DNA from: Candidatus Aenigmatarchaeota archaeon | GTDB lineage: Archaea > Aenigmatarchaeota > Aenigmatarchaeia > CG10238-14 > SCSR01 | DNA: 47,695 nucleotides | Assembly: GCA_014238095.1 (NCBI GenBank) | Contig: JABABT010000006.1 | Span: forward strand, 1-47,695 | Reading direction: 5' to 3' | Shown: positions 38,967-47,695 of the stretch, piece by piece | Numbering within the stretch: position 1 is the first letter of the stretch | How the letters are laid out: each line of letters starts with the position of its first letter | Program-made: the position numbers and the translations under genes | Notes under the pieces: generated by a model | Databases searched by the model: none | Told to the model about the DNA's origin: nothing | Seen by the model: the letters and a program-made list of their open reading frames with translations, nothing else

Positions 38967-39791
38967 ATGAAAATTTTCTTAGGTACATCAGGTATACCAT
39001 TATCATGTAAAAAACGAAATACAATAGAAGGTATTAAAAGAATAAAAAAAATTGGATTAAATGCAATGGAATTAGCATTTGTTCATAATATTTATGTAAA
39101 AAAAGATTTAGCTGAAGAAATTGGACAAATAGCAAAAGAGAATCAAGTTAGATTATCAATACATGCTCCTTTTTATATTAATTTAGCATCAGAAAAAAAA
39201 CAGGTTATTGGAGCTTCAAGACAAAGAATTTATGATACTGCTGATAGAGCAGAAAGAATGGGTGCAGATACAATTGCAATACATTCTGCTTATTATGGAA
39301 AAAATGATAAAGAAAATGTTTATGAAATTGTTAAAAATCAATTTTTAAAAATTTTAGATAAAATGAAAGAAAATGGAATAAATGTTAATTTAGGTGTTGA
39401 AACAATGGCTAAAGAAAGTCAATTTGGAACTTTAGATGAAGTTATAAAATTACATAAAGAAGTAAAAATGATTACTCCTTATATTGATTGGGCTCATTTA
39501 TTTATAAGAAATAAAGGAAATATTGATTATAATGAAATTTTAACTAAATTAAAAAAAACTAAAATAAAACATATAAATTCTCATTTTGAAGGTGTTAAAA
39601 AAAATAAGAAAGGTTATTGGGTAGATATTCATGATTCAATTAAAAATCCTCCATTTGAACCATTAGTTAAAGAAATTTTGAAGAAAAAAATAGATATAAC
39701 AATAATATCAGAATCACCAATTTTAGAAAAAGACAGTTTGAAAATGAAAAAATATATTGAAAAAAATGGTTATAAATTTAATTATTCATGA
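38967..39791 (+). CDS. nfo: Endonuclease IV-like AP endonuclease/TIM barrel
   Basis: LSIHAPFYINLAS, ADTIAIHSAYYG, LGVETMAKESQFGTLDEV, IDWAHLFIR, KHINSHFEG, IISESP. Confidence 0.8.
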   Translation: MKIFLGTSGIPLSCKKRNTIEGIKRIKKIGLNAMELAFVHNIYVKKDLAEEIGQIAKENQVRLSIHAPFYINLASEKKQVIGASRQRIYDTADRAERMGADTIAIHSAYYGKNDKENVYEIVKNQFLKILDKMKENGINVNLGVETMAKESQFGTLDEVIKLHKEVKMITPYIDWAHLFIRNKGNIDYNEILTKLKKTKIKHINSHFEGVKKNKKGYWVDIHDSIKNPPFEPLVKEILKKKIDITIISESPILEKDSLKMKKYIEKNGYKFNYS

Positions 39792-40030
39792 ATTTCAATA
39801 ACTTTAATACAATTATTAACAGGACAAACTTCTTCAGCATCTTTAAATTTAGAATATTGATCTTCTGTTAAAATCATTTCAAAAACTTCATGATCTATTT
39901 TTTTACCATTAATTAAATTAGCTTTTCCATCGTCTGAATCTATTTCAAATCCTTCTGGAGTTGATTCTACACATGCTGCTGCACCTATACAAAGTTTTCT
40001 ATCATAAATTACTTTATATTTTTTTACCAT
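39782..40030 (-). CDS. Ferredoxin
   Basis: CIGAAACVESTPEGFEI...AEEVCPVNNCIKV; start at MVKKYK, whose ATG overlaps the upstream stop. Confidence 0.88.
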   Translation of the reverse strand: MVKKYKVIYDRKLCIGAAACVESTPEGFEIDSDDGKANLINGKKIDHEVFEMILTEDQYSKFKDAEEVCPVNNCIKVIEIHE

Positions 40031-40137
40031 TAACAACAACCTTCATAATATCCACATTTACATCTAGAATATTTTTTACTTCCTGCTATATTTAACATAT
40101 CATTATTACATTGTGGACATTTTATTATTTTTTTCAT
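40030..40137 (-). CDS. 35-aa zinc-ribbon microprotein
   Basis: Manual translation: MKKIIKCPQCNNDMLNIAGSKKYSRCKCGYYEGCC*; TAATG overlap with the ferredoxin start. Confidence 0.6.
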   Translation of the reverse strand: MKKIIKCPQCNNDMLNIAGSKKYSRCKCGYYEGCC

Positions 40138-40434
40138 AATTATATATAATTCAATATTTTCCCAAAATATTATAGAAAAAATAGAAATAAATTTTCCATA
40201 TAAATATATATTTTTTATATTATATAAATTAATATGTTTAATAAATCAATAATAAATATAAATTAGTTTAAAATTTTTATGAAATAAATAATATAAATTA
40301 AAATAAAAAATTAGAAAATAATAGGAAGTGTATAGACAAAAATTATTTAAGAAAAAAATATAAAATTATATTTCATATATTGAAATATATAACATATTAC
40401 TAATATATTTATTAATAGAAAATCCATTTTTTTA

Positions 40435-41172
40435 ATGTTAGAAATAAAAAATTTATATGTTTCAATAAATGATAAGCCAATTTTGAAAGGAGTTAATTTA
40501 AAGATAGAAAAAGGAGAAATACATGCATTAATGGGTCCAAATGGTAGTGGAAAAAGTACTTTATCTTTTGTTTTAATGGGTCATCCTAAATACAAAATTA
40601 CTAAAGGTGAAATATTTTTTGAAGGTAAAAATATAACTGAAATAAATCCAGATGAAAGAGCAAGATTGGGTATGTTTCTTTGTTTTCAATATCCAACAGA
40701 AATACAAGGAGTAAGTTTATTTAATTTTCTTAAAACATCTTACAATTCAATTAATAATGAAAAAATATCGTCAATGGAATTTAGAGAAATAATGAAAGAT
40801 AAAATGAAACTTCTTGGAGTTGAACAAAAATTTATAGAAAGATATCTAAATGAAGGATTTTCAGGAGGGGAGAAAAAACGTGGAGAAATACTTCAAATGG
40901 CTGTTTTAAATCCAAAAATTTCAATTTTAGATGAAACTGATTCTGGTCTTGATATAGATTCTTTAAAAATAGTTTCAAATGGGATAAATAAAGTATCTAA
41001 TTCTGAAAATAGTATATTACTTATAACACATTATAAAAGAATATTAAAATATATTAAACCAAAATTTGTTCATGTTATGATTGATGGTAAAATTGTTTTA
41101 TCTGGTGATGAAAAATTAGCAGATGAATTAGAAGAAAATGGATATAATTTTTTAAAAGAAAAGGTGAAATAA
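40435..41172 (+). CDS. sufC: Fe-S assembly ATPase SufC
   Basis: [68 protein letters not shown]. Confidence 0.95.
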   Translation: MLEIKNLYVSINDKPILKGVNLKIEKGEIHALMGPNGSGKSTLSFVLMGHPKYKITKGEIFFEGKNITEINPDERARLGMFLCFQYPTEIQGVSLFNFLKTSYNSINNEKISSMEFREIMKDKMKLLGVEQKFIERYLNEGFSGGEKKRGEILQMAVLNPKISILDETDSGLDIDSLKIVSNGINKVSNSENSILLITHYKRILKYIKPKFVHVMIDGKIVLSGDEKLADELEENGYNFLKEKVK

Positions 41173-42585
41173 TTGAATAATTGTACAGTTAATATAAATA
41201 ATAATTATGAAGAAAAATATGGATGGAATGTAAAAATTGATTCAATAAATGAAACAAATATAGGTTTATCAGAAAATACAATAAATGAAATATCTAAAAT
41301 TAAAAATGAAAATAAAGAAAATAAATGGATTAATGAATTTAGACTTAAATCTTTAAAACATTTTCAGGAAAGAAAAATGCCTACATGGGGAGGAAATCTT
41401 TCAAATATAAATTTTAATAATATAATTTATTATAAGAAATTTGTTGATAAGAAAGATAATTGGAATAAATTACCAATTAAAATAAAAGAAACTTTTGATA
41501 AATTAGGAATACCAGAAGCAGAAAAAAATATTTTAGCAGGAACTAGTGCACAATTTGATTCTGAAATTGTTTATCATAAAATAAGAGAAGATTTAAAAAA
41601 ACAAGGAGTAATTTTCGTTGATCCAGATGAAGGATTACAAAAATATCCTCATATATTTAAAAAATATTTTGGTACAGTAGTTCCTTATAGTGACAATAAA
41701 TTTGCTGCATTAAATTCAGCTGTTTTTAGTGGTGGAAGTTTTATTTATATACCAAAAAATGTTGAAGTTAAAATGCCTTTACAAGCATATTTTAGAATTA
41801 ATTCTGAAAATATAGGACAATTTGAAAGAACATTAATTATAGCAGACGAAGGAAGTAAAGTACATTATATAGAAGGATGTACAGCATCAGTTTATTCTAA
41901 AGATTCATTACATTCTGCTATTGTGGAAATTATAGCATTACCTAACTCACATGTAAGATATACAACATTACAAAATTGGTCAAAAAATGTTTATAATCTT
42001 GTAACAAAACGTGCAGTTGCTTATGAAAATGCTATAGTTGAATGGGTTGATGCAAATATTGGAAGTAGTTTAACAATGAAATATCCTTCTGTTATTATGA
42101 AAGGAGAAGGTGCAAAAGCTGATATACTTTCTGTTGCTTTTGCAGGTAAAAATCAACATCAAGATACTGGAGCAAAAGTGATACATTTAGCTTCAAATAC
42201 TACTTCTAAAATAACAGCTAAATCTGTAAGTAAAGATGGTGGAAAAACAACTTATCGTGGAAAATTATATGTTCCTAAAAAATCTGATAATGTGAAATCA
42301 AGTGTAAGATGTGATGCATTATTATTAGATGAAATATCAAAAACAGATACATATCCTTACAATAATATAGAAAATAATAATGCGGTAATAACACATGAAG
42401 CTACTGTTGGAAAAATTGGTGAAGAAGAATTATTTTATCTTAGGTCTAGAGGATTAACAGAAGAAATGGCCTTAAATATGATAGTAACAGGGTTTTTTGA
42501 TGTATTTGCAAAAGAAATTCCATTAGAATATGCTATTGAATTTAATAGACTTATTCAATTAGAAATGATAGGGGCAGTTGGATAA
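41173..42585 (+). CDS. sufB: Fe-S assembly protein SufB
   Basis: TTG start; EGCTASVY, VEWVDANIGS, KYPSVIMKGEGAKADILSVAFAGKNQHQDTGAKVIHLA, SRGLTEEMALNMIVTGFFD. Confidence 0.95.
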   Translation: MNNCTVNINNNYEEKYGWNVKIDSINETNIGLSENTINEISKIKNENKENKWINEFRLKSLKHFQERKMPTWGGNLSNINFNNIIYYKKFVDKKDNWNKLPIKIKETFDKLGIPEAEKNILAGTSAQFDSEIVYHKIREDLKKQGVIFVDPDEGLQKYPHIFKKYFGTVVPYSDNKFAALNSAVFSGGSFIYIPKNVEVKMPLQAYFRINSENIGQFERTLIIADEGSKVHYIEGCTASVYSKDSLHSAIVEIIALPNSHVRYTTLQNWSKNVYNLVTKRAVAYENAIVEWVDANIGSSLTMKYPSVIMKGEGAKADILSVAFAGKNQHQDTGAKVIHLASNTTSKITAKSVSKDGGKTTYRGKLYVPKKSDNVKSSVRCDALLLDEISKTDTYPYNNIENNNAVITHEATVGKIGEEELFYLRSRGLTEEMALNMIVTGFFDVFAKEIPLEYAIEFNRLIQLEMIGAVG

Positions 42586-43787
42586 TGAAATTAAATATTT
42601 TCAAAGAAGAATCAAAAGAAAAATTTGATAAAATGGAAGCTGAAGTATCAGAAATTTTCAAATATGAAACATTTTTTAATAGATTTGAAAAAGAAAATTA
42701 TAAAGAAAATATTTCAGATAATTTTGAATATAATATAATAGAAAAATCTGATGGAATATCAATAAAATCAATTAATAATTATAAATTAGATAATATATTA
42801 AAAAATTTTGATATAGAAGATAAATTTGTTCAAATGAATAATGCATTTTTTACTTCAGGTTCTGTTATTGAAGTTCCAGATAATTTTAAAGATGGTAAAT
42901 TAAAAATAAAATCAGAAATTTCTAAAAATATTTTTTCTAAAACAATAATTTTAGTTGGAGAATCAAGTAATTTAAAAATAATTAAAGAATCTTATTCAAA
43001 AAATGAAAATTCTAATTTAATAAATGAAGATTTTCTTATTTTATCAAAACCATCATCAAATATCATTTTTTCTGAAATACAATATTATAATAAAGATTCA
43101 ATTTATATTTCAAATAAAATATCAAAATGTGAAGAAAATAGTAAAATTGTATGGAATATTGGATTATTTGGATGTAAAATGAATAGAAATAGAACATATA
43201 ATTTTATGAAAAAAAATAATTCTACAATAAATGATTTTCAATTAGTATTTGGTAATAATAATCAAAAATTTGATATGTTTTCTAATTTAATTCATATTGG
43301 AAAATCAACAAATGGAAAATCTTTAACAAGAGGAGTATTAAAAGATAATTCCAAATCAATTTTTAAAGGAATGATAGAAATAAAAGAAAATGCTAAAAAT
43401 TCTAATTCTTATTTATCATCTGATGGTATGTTAATTAATGAAAATTCTAAAATTAGTGCTATACCTGGACTTAAAATTTATACAAATGATGTTAAAGCAA
43501 CACATTCAACATCTGTATCGCCTATAGATAAAGAAAAGATATTTTATTTTTTATCTAGAGGAATTAAAAAAGATGAAGCAGTAAAAACAATTATTTTAGG
43601 TTATTTTGATTCTTTAATTAAAAATATATCTTCTAAAGAAATTAGATCTAAAATGAAATATTTAATTGAATATAAATGGAATGGAAAATATGTAAAATCA
43701 TTTGATAAAAAAGTATTAGAAGAATTTATAACTGAAGATTCTATTAAAAGTGGAAATATATTTGAAGGACATTACAAATATAGGTGA
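42585..43787 (+). CDS. sufD: Fe-S assembly protein SufD
   Basis: KSIFKGMIEIKENAKNSNSYLSSDGMLINENSKISAIPGLKIYTNDVKATHSTSVSPIDKEKIFYFLSRGI. Confidence 0.92.
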   Translation: MKLNIFKEESKEKFDKMEAEVSEIFKYETFFNRFEKENYKENISDNFEYNIIEKSDGISIKSINNYKLDNILKNFDIEDKFVQMNNAFFTSGSVIEVPDNFKDGKLKIKSEISKNIFSKTIILVGESSNLKIIKESYSKNENSNLINEDFLILSKPSSNIIFSEIQYYNKDSIYISNKISKCEENSKIVWNIGLFGCKMNRNRTYNFMKKNNSTINDFQLVFGNNNQKFDMFSNLIHIGKSTNGKSLTRGVLKDNSKSIFKGMIEIKENAKNSNSYLSSDGMLINENSKISAIPGLKIYTNDVKATHSTSVSPIDKEKIFYFLSRGIKKDEAVKTIILGYFDSLIKNISSKEIRSKMKYLIEYKWNGKYVKSFDKKVLEEFITEDSIKSGNIFEGHYKYR

Positions 43788-44979
43788 TTATTTGTCATTA
43801 AATGTATCAAAAATAAAAAAAGATTTTCCAATATTAAAAAGAAAAATTAATGGTAATAAATTTATTTATTTAGATTCTGCTTCAACTTCTCAAAAACCAA
43901 TTCAAGTTATTAATTCTATTAAAAATTTTTATGAAAAAAATAATTCAAATGTACATAGATCAATATACAAAACATCTGAAGAGTCAACTAAAATGTTTGA
44001 ATTAACTAGATTTAAAATAAAAAAATTTCTAGATGCAGAAGATTATGAAATAATATTTACTAAAAATTGTACAGAAGCAATTAATTTAGTAGTAAATGGT
44101 TGGGTTAAAAAAAATATTCCAAAAGGTAAAATTTTATCTAGTGTAATGGAACATCATTCAAATATAGTACCATGGTTTTCTTTAAAAAATCCTATAAAAT
44201 TTTTAGATGTAAATAATTATGGTGAATTAAATTTTAATATAGATAATAATATAAAAATGGTTTCATTAACACATGTTTCAAATGTTTTAGGGACAATAAA
44301 TAATGTAAAAGAAATATCTGAAAAATGTTATGAAAATGGATCTTATTTTATGTTAGATGGTGCTCAATCTACACCACATATGAAAATAAGTTTAAAGAAA
44401 ATAAATTGTGATTTTTTTACATTTTCAGGACATAAAATGTTATCTCCTACAGGTGTGGGTGTTTTAGCTGTTAAAAAAGAACTTACAGAAAAAATGAATC
44501 CAATTTTATTTGGTAGTGATATGATAAAAGAAGTTAATTTAGAAAATTTTACTGTTGCAGATTCTCCATATAAATTTGAAGCTGGAACTCCAAATATAGA
44601 AAGTGTTATAGGACTTTCTTCTGCTATAGACTATTTAGAAAAAATTGGAATGAGAAATATAGAAAAACATACTAAAAAAATCACAAAATATGCTTTTGAA
44701 CAATTACAAAAAATAAAAAATATAAAAATTTATGGTCCTAAAAAAAGAATTGGATTAATTTCATTCAATTTGAAAAATATACATTCTCATGATGTAGCAA
44801 GTATAATAAATGAATATGGTATTGCTATAAGATCTGGTCATCATTGTGCACAACCACTTATGAAAAGATTTAATGTATCATCTATGTCACGTGCTAGTTT
44901 TTATTTGTATAATGATGAATATGATGTTGATTCACTTATTAATAGTTTAAATAAAGTGTATGGAGTTTTTAAATTATGA
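43750..44979 (+). CDS. sufS: Cysteine desulfurase, SufS-type
   Basis: YLDSASTSQKP, EHHSNIVPW, SGHKMLSPTGVGVL, RSGHHCAQPLM. True start may be a TTG near 43792 rather than the ORF start. Confidence 0.93.
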   Translation: MEIYLKDITNIGDYLSLNVSKIKKDFPILKRKINGNKFIYLDSASTSQKPIQVINSIKNFYEKNNSNVHRSIYKTSEESTKMFELTRFKIKKFLDAEDYEIIFTKNCTEAINLVVNGWVKKNIPKGKILSSVMEHHSNIVPWFSLKNPIKFLDVNNYGELNFNIDNNIKMVSLTHVSNVLGTINNVKEISEKCYENGSYFMLDGAQSTPHMKISLKKINCDFFTFSGHKMLSPTGVGVLAVKKELTEKMNPILFGSDMIKEVNLENFTVADSPYKFEAGTPNIESVIGLSSAIDYLEKIGMRNIEKHTKKITKYAFEQLQKIKNIKIYGPKKRIGLISFNLKNIHSHDVASIINEYGIAIRSGHHCAQPLMKRFNVSSMSRASFYLYNDEYDVDSLINSLNKVYGVFKL

Positions 44980-45350
44980 GTCTTGATATGTATGCAGAAG
45001 AAATACTTGATCATTATAGAAATCCTAAAAATTTTGGTGAAATGAAAAATCCTGATTATGAATATGAAGAATTAAATCCAATTTGTGGAGATAAATATAA
45101 ATTTCAGATTAAAGTTGAAAATAATATAATTAAAAGTGTAAAATTTAATGGAGATGGTTGTGCTATAAGTATGGCATCCTGTTCAATATTATCAGAATTT
45201 ATTAAAGAAATGGAATTATCTAAAATAAAAAAAATTCAAATAGATGAACTTTTAAAATTATTAAAAATTAATGTAAGTTTAGCTAGAATGAAATGTGTAA
45301 CATTATCTTTAAATATAATAAAAAAATTAAATATCAATAATGATTTGTGA
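44976..45350 (+). CDS. sufU: SufU/IscU-type Fe-S scaffold
   Basis: ILDHYRNPKNFGEM, NPICGDKY, FNGDGCAISMASCSILSE, third Cys in RMKC. Confidence 0.9.
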   Translation: MSLDMYAEEILDHYRNPKNFGEMKNPDYEYEELNPICGDKYKFQIKVENNIIKSVKFNGDGCAISMASCSILSEFIKEMELSKIKKIQIDELLKLLKINVSLARMKCVTLSLNIIKKLNINNDL

Positions 45351-45752
45351 TTTCCAACCATCTTCATATTTTTTTACAGAAAACCTATGAAAAGTAATTG
45401 CTTTTACATCAACTATAAGATTATGTTTTTTCATATCTAATTCTTCTCCTAAAGCTAAACAATGAAGTTCATTTTTATTTTCATCAATTTTAATAGAAAA
45501 TTTACTAAATAATATATTTTCAGAATCTTTATAAAAAATAATTTCTTGTAAAAAATTAAAGAGTAAATTATCAATATTATCTGATTTTATAATTATTTCT
45601 TTTTTTATTTTTTGTTTAATAGTATTTAATTTTTCAACCATAGTATTAACAACAGCAAATGCAGATGATTCAAACATTTCTTCTAATGTTTTACCATAAG
45701 CTTCAAATGCTATATCAGCAATTGCAACATCTTCAAAAAATTTATATGACAT
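45327..45752 (-). CDS. Archease
   Basis: YKFFEDVAIADIAFEAYGKTLEEMFESSAFAVVNTM...KAITFHRFSVKK. Confidence 0.88.
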   Translation of the reverse strand: MSYKFFEDVAIADIAFEAYGKTLEEMFESSAFAVVNTMVEKLNTIKQKIKKEIIIKSDNIDNLLFNFLQEIIFYKDSENILFSKFSIKIDENKNELHCLALGEELDMKKHNLIVDVKAITFHRFSVKKYEDGWKSQIIIDI

Positions 45753-45753
45753 A

Positions 45754-46647
45754 TTAATAAGTTATATTACAATTATTTAATTGTTTAATAATATCATATT
45801 TTAATTTATTTATTTTTTCTCCAATAAAAATTAATTCAGTTTTTCTAAATTCATCTGTTTTTGTAAATTCATATCTTTTGTTTACATAATTAATGAAATA
45901 AGAACTATTTTTGAATTTAACATATCCTTTTAAACGATATATTTCTTTAGGTAATTTAATAATAAATTCTGTAAAATATGATCTATTAAATGTTCTTTCA
46001 GATTCATATTTTATAGTTTCTATAAATTTAGGTTCATGAATAGTATTTTTCTTTTCAATATTTCTTTCAAAACCAATTAAAAATAAATCTGTTGGATTAA
46101 CATTAGAATATGTTGTTTTTATTATTTTTGCTTTTGGATTCATTTTTGAAATAATTTCAGTAATTTTAGGAATATCTTCAATAGTTACAATATCTAATTT
46201 ATTTAATATCATTATATCAGCACCTGTTATTTGTAGTTGTCCTGTATGGCCTATTTTTGGATATTTTATAAAAGCTTCCGCATCAATTATAGTAATTACA
46301 GAATCAAGATATACATCTTTAATATCATCAATATTAGTTATCATAGAATCTGGTTCTGCAATTCCAGTAGTTTCAACAATAATCATTTCTGGTTTTACTT
46401 TTTCTAATATTTCATATATAGCGGCTTCAAATTCCCCATTTAAAGAACAACAAACACAACCATTTAATAATTCTTTTATTTCTATATTATTTCCTTTAAT
46501 TAAATTTGAATCAAATCCTATTTCTCCAAATTCATTCATTAATATAGCTACTTTACCGTTTATCTTACCAATAATATTTTTTAATAAAGTAGTTTTACCA
46601 GAACCAAGATATCCTGTAATAATTTCTACTGGAACCCCTTTTTTCAT
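45754..46647 (-). CDS. G3E-family (CobW/COG0523) metal-chaperone GTPase
   Basis: GYLGSGKTTLLKN, LNGCVCCSLNGEF (CxCC), ETTGIAEPDSM, LNKLD. Confidence 0.92.
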   Translation of the reverse strand: MKKGVPVEIITGYLGSGKTTLLKNIIGKINGKVAILMNEFGEIGFDSNLIKGNNIEIKELLNGCVCCSLNGEFEAAIYEILEKVKPEMIIVETTGIAEPDSMITNIDDIKDVYLDSVITIIDAEAFIKYPKIGHTGQLQITGADIMILNKLDIVTIEDIPKITEIISKMNPKAKIIKTTYSNVNPTDLFLIGFERNIEKKNTIHEPKFIETIKYESERTFNRSYFTEFIIKLPKEIYRLKGYVKFKNSSYFINYVNKRYEFTKTDEFRKTELIFIGEKINKLKYDIIKQLNNCNITY

Positions 46648-46688
46648 TATAATATATTATTTATTTAAGTAAAAGTATTTATTATTTA

Positions 46689-47159
46689 ATGATTTTACAA
46701 AAGATTTTAAATTTTTGGGATAAATATGAACATCTAAATTTAAAAATAGCTCTAACTTTAATGGGATTACAAATAGTTCATTTATTTTGGCTTACAACAG
46801 ATGTTGTTATTCCAAGAATATTTGAAACTAATGCTTTATTTCCAGAATTTTTAATACCAGTTTTAATTTTTGTTGATTTTATTGAGATACCTGCTTTAAT
46901 TACTGGTGGAACATTTTATATTATAAGTACGCTAAGAAATAAATCTAATAGACCAAAAAACATTTTACTTTTTATTGCTTTAATAATACAAATAATTCAT
47001 ATATTTTGGATTACTGATGAATTTGTTGTAAAAGCACTTACAGGAACAACATTATTAATGTTCCCTTTATATTTTGCATGGATTGCAATATTAATTGATT
47101 ATTTAGAATTACCAGTTATTTTTGATTTATTAAATAGAACTATTAAAAAGAAATTATAA
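46689..47159 (+). CDS. Membrane protein with internal two-fold duplication
   Basis: QIVHLFWLTTDVVIPRIF...VDFIEIPALI repeated as QIIHIFWITDEFVVKAL...IDYLELPVIF. Confidence 0.65.
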   Translation: MILQKILNFWDKYEHLNLKIALTLMGLQIVHLFWLTTDVVIPRIFETNALFPEFLIPVLIFVDFIEIPALITGGTFYIISTLRNKSNRPKNILLFIALIIQIIHIFWITDEFVVKALTGTTLLMFPLYFAWIAILIDYLELPVIFDLLNRTIKKKL

Positions 47160-47235
47160 TTATTATTGTATTTAATTTATAATTAAAATATAAATTAAAT
47201 GATAATTTATAATTTTATTCTTTAATTCATATAAT

Positions 47236-47454
47236 TCAATATTTTCTAAATATTCTTTTTCTAGGTGCTGATTTTCGAAGATTTATTAATGTAATAATAA
47301 AATTAATGACAATAAAGAAACCACCAATATAAAGAATTATTTTTTTCTCATTTGAAATATCAAAATCAAAAATAATTGGAGGTAAAAAATAACCAATAAT
47401 TAATAAAATTATTCCTATAATAGTTAAAAATATTATTGGAGGCATGAAAAACAT
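47236..47454 (-). CDS. Small membrane protein with basic C-terminus
   Basis: 72 aa, two hydrophobic segments, RKSAPRKRIFRKY tail. Confidence 0.5.
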   Translation of the reverse strand: MFFMPPIIFLTIIGIILLIIGYFLPPIIFDFDISNEKKIILYIGGFFIVINFIITLINLRKSAPRKRIFRKY

Positions 47455-47503
47455 ATAATTAATTATATTATTATAATATTTATGTTTATATAATATATAT
47501 TTT

Positions 47504-47695
47504 TTATTTAAATATTATATTAATTAATTTACTTTTCTTTATTTTTTTACTTAAAATTTTTAGTATAATTTTATCTTTTTCATCAAAGAATTTAATAATT
47601 TTTAATATTTTGAAATAAATAAATATTCCAATTAATCCAAAAATGAAACTAATTATTGTTCTAAATACTGATTGTGGAATAATATATTCTATAAT
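47504..47695 (-). CDS. Partial hypothetical membrane protein (C-terminal end, start off the window)
   Basis: Open minus frame from edge: IIEYIIPQSVFRTIISFIFGLIGIFIYFKILKIIKFFDEKDKIILKILSKKIKKSKLINIIFK*. Confidence 0.45.
   Translation of the reverse strand: MIEYIIPQSVFRTIISFIFGLIGIFIYFKILKIIKFFDEKDKIILKILSKKIKKSKLINIIFK

Noticed and set aside
40140-40434. Gene-free AT-rich region between zinc-ribbon/ferredoxin and sufC as replication origin or ncRNA
   Set aside because: No clear repeats, structure or GC-rich strip; best explained as a divergent promoter region.
1-47695. CRISPR array, transposon or defence island
   Set aside because: No regularly spaced repeats, transposase, Cas or recognisable restriction-modification pair was found; the ATP-cone nuclease is a single gene among replication genes.

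Overview
AT-rich archaeal chromosomal window, probably from a DPANN-like lineage (inferred from gene content and compact genes). It is dense with core information-processing genes: ValRS, aRF1, AspRS, S8e, L37e, S26e, Lsm, an intron-containing tRNA-Lys, RFC-S/L, ScpA/ScpB/SMC, MCM, an RPA-like protein, aIF2-beta, TBP, RNase HII, RpoL, Dph2, RNase P RNA and Sec61-beta. Three accessory modules stand out: (i) a type IV pilus/archaellum-like locus at about 29-38 kb with many class III signal-peptide pilins, (ii) a 1377-aa GLUG-repeat surface protein whose N-terminus resembles a pilin-like protein of that locus, and (iii) a SUF Fe-S cluster operon. The left edge holds the N-terminal part of a tyrosine recombinase. 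Points most worth a second look: the only release factor aRF1 carries GGY where the catalytic GGQ motif should be, while keeping the NIKS and YxCxxxF stop-recognition motifs; a pilin gene is split by a single in-frame TAA; the GLUG adhesin appears to be pilin-anchored; a GC-richer kink-turn RNA candidate lies upstream of the recombinase; an A8 tract lies in the aIF2-beta/DUF424 overlap; a long hairpin precedes mcm; TBP has a lysine/serine repeat tail; and several short genes were missed by the ORF track (Lys-rich 53 aa, Sec61-beta, zinc-ribbon 35 aa). No CRISPR array, transposase or recognisable defence island was found. All calls come from reading the sequence; no searches were run.
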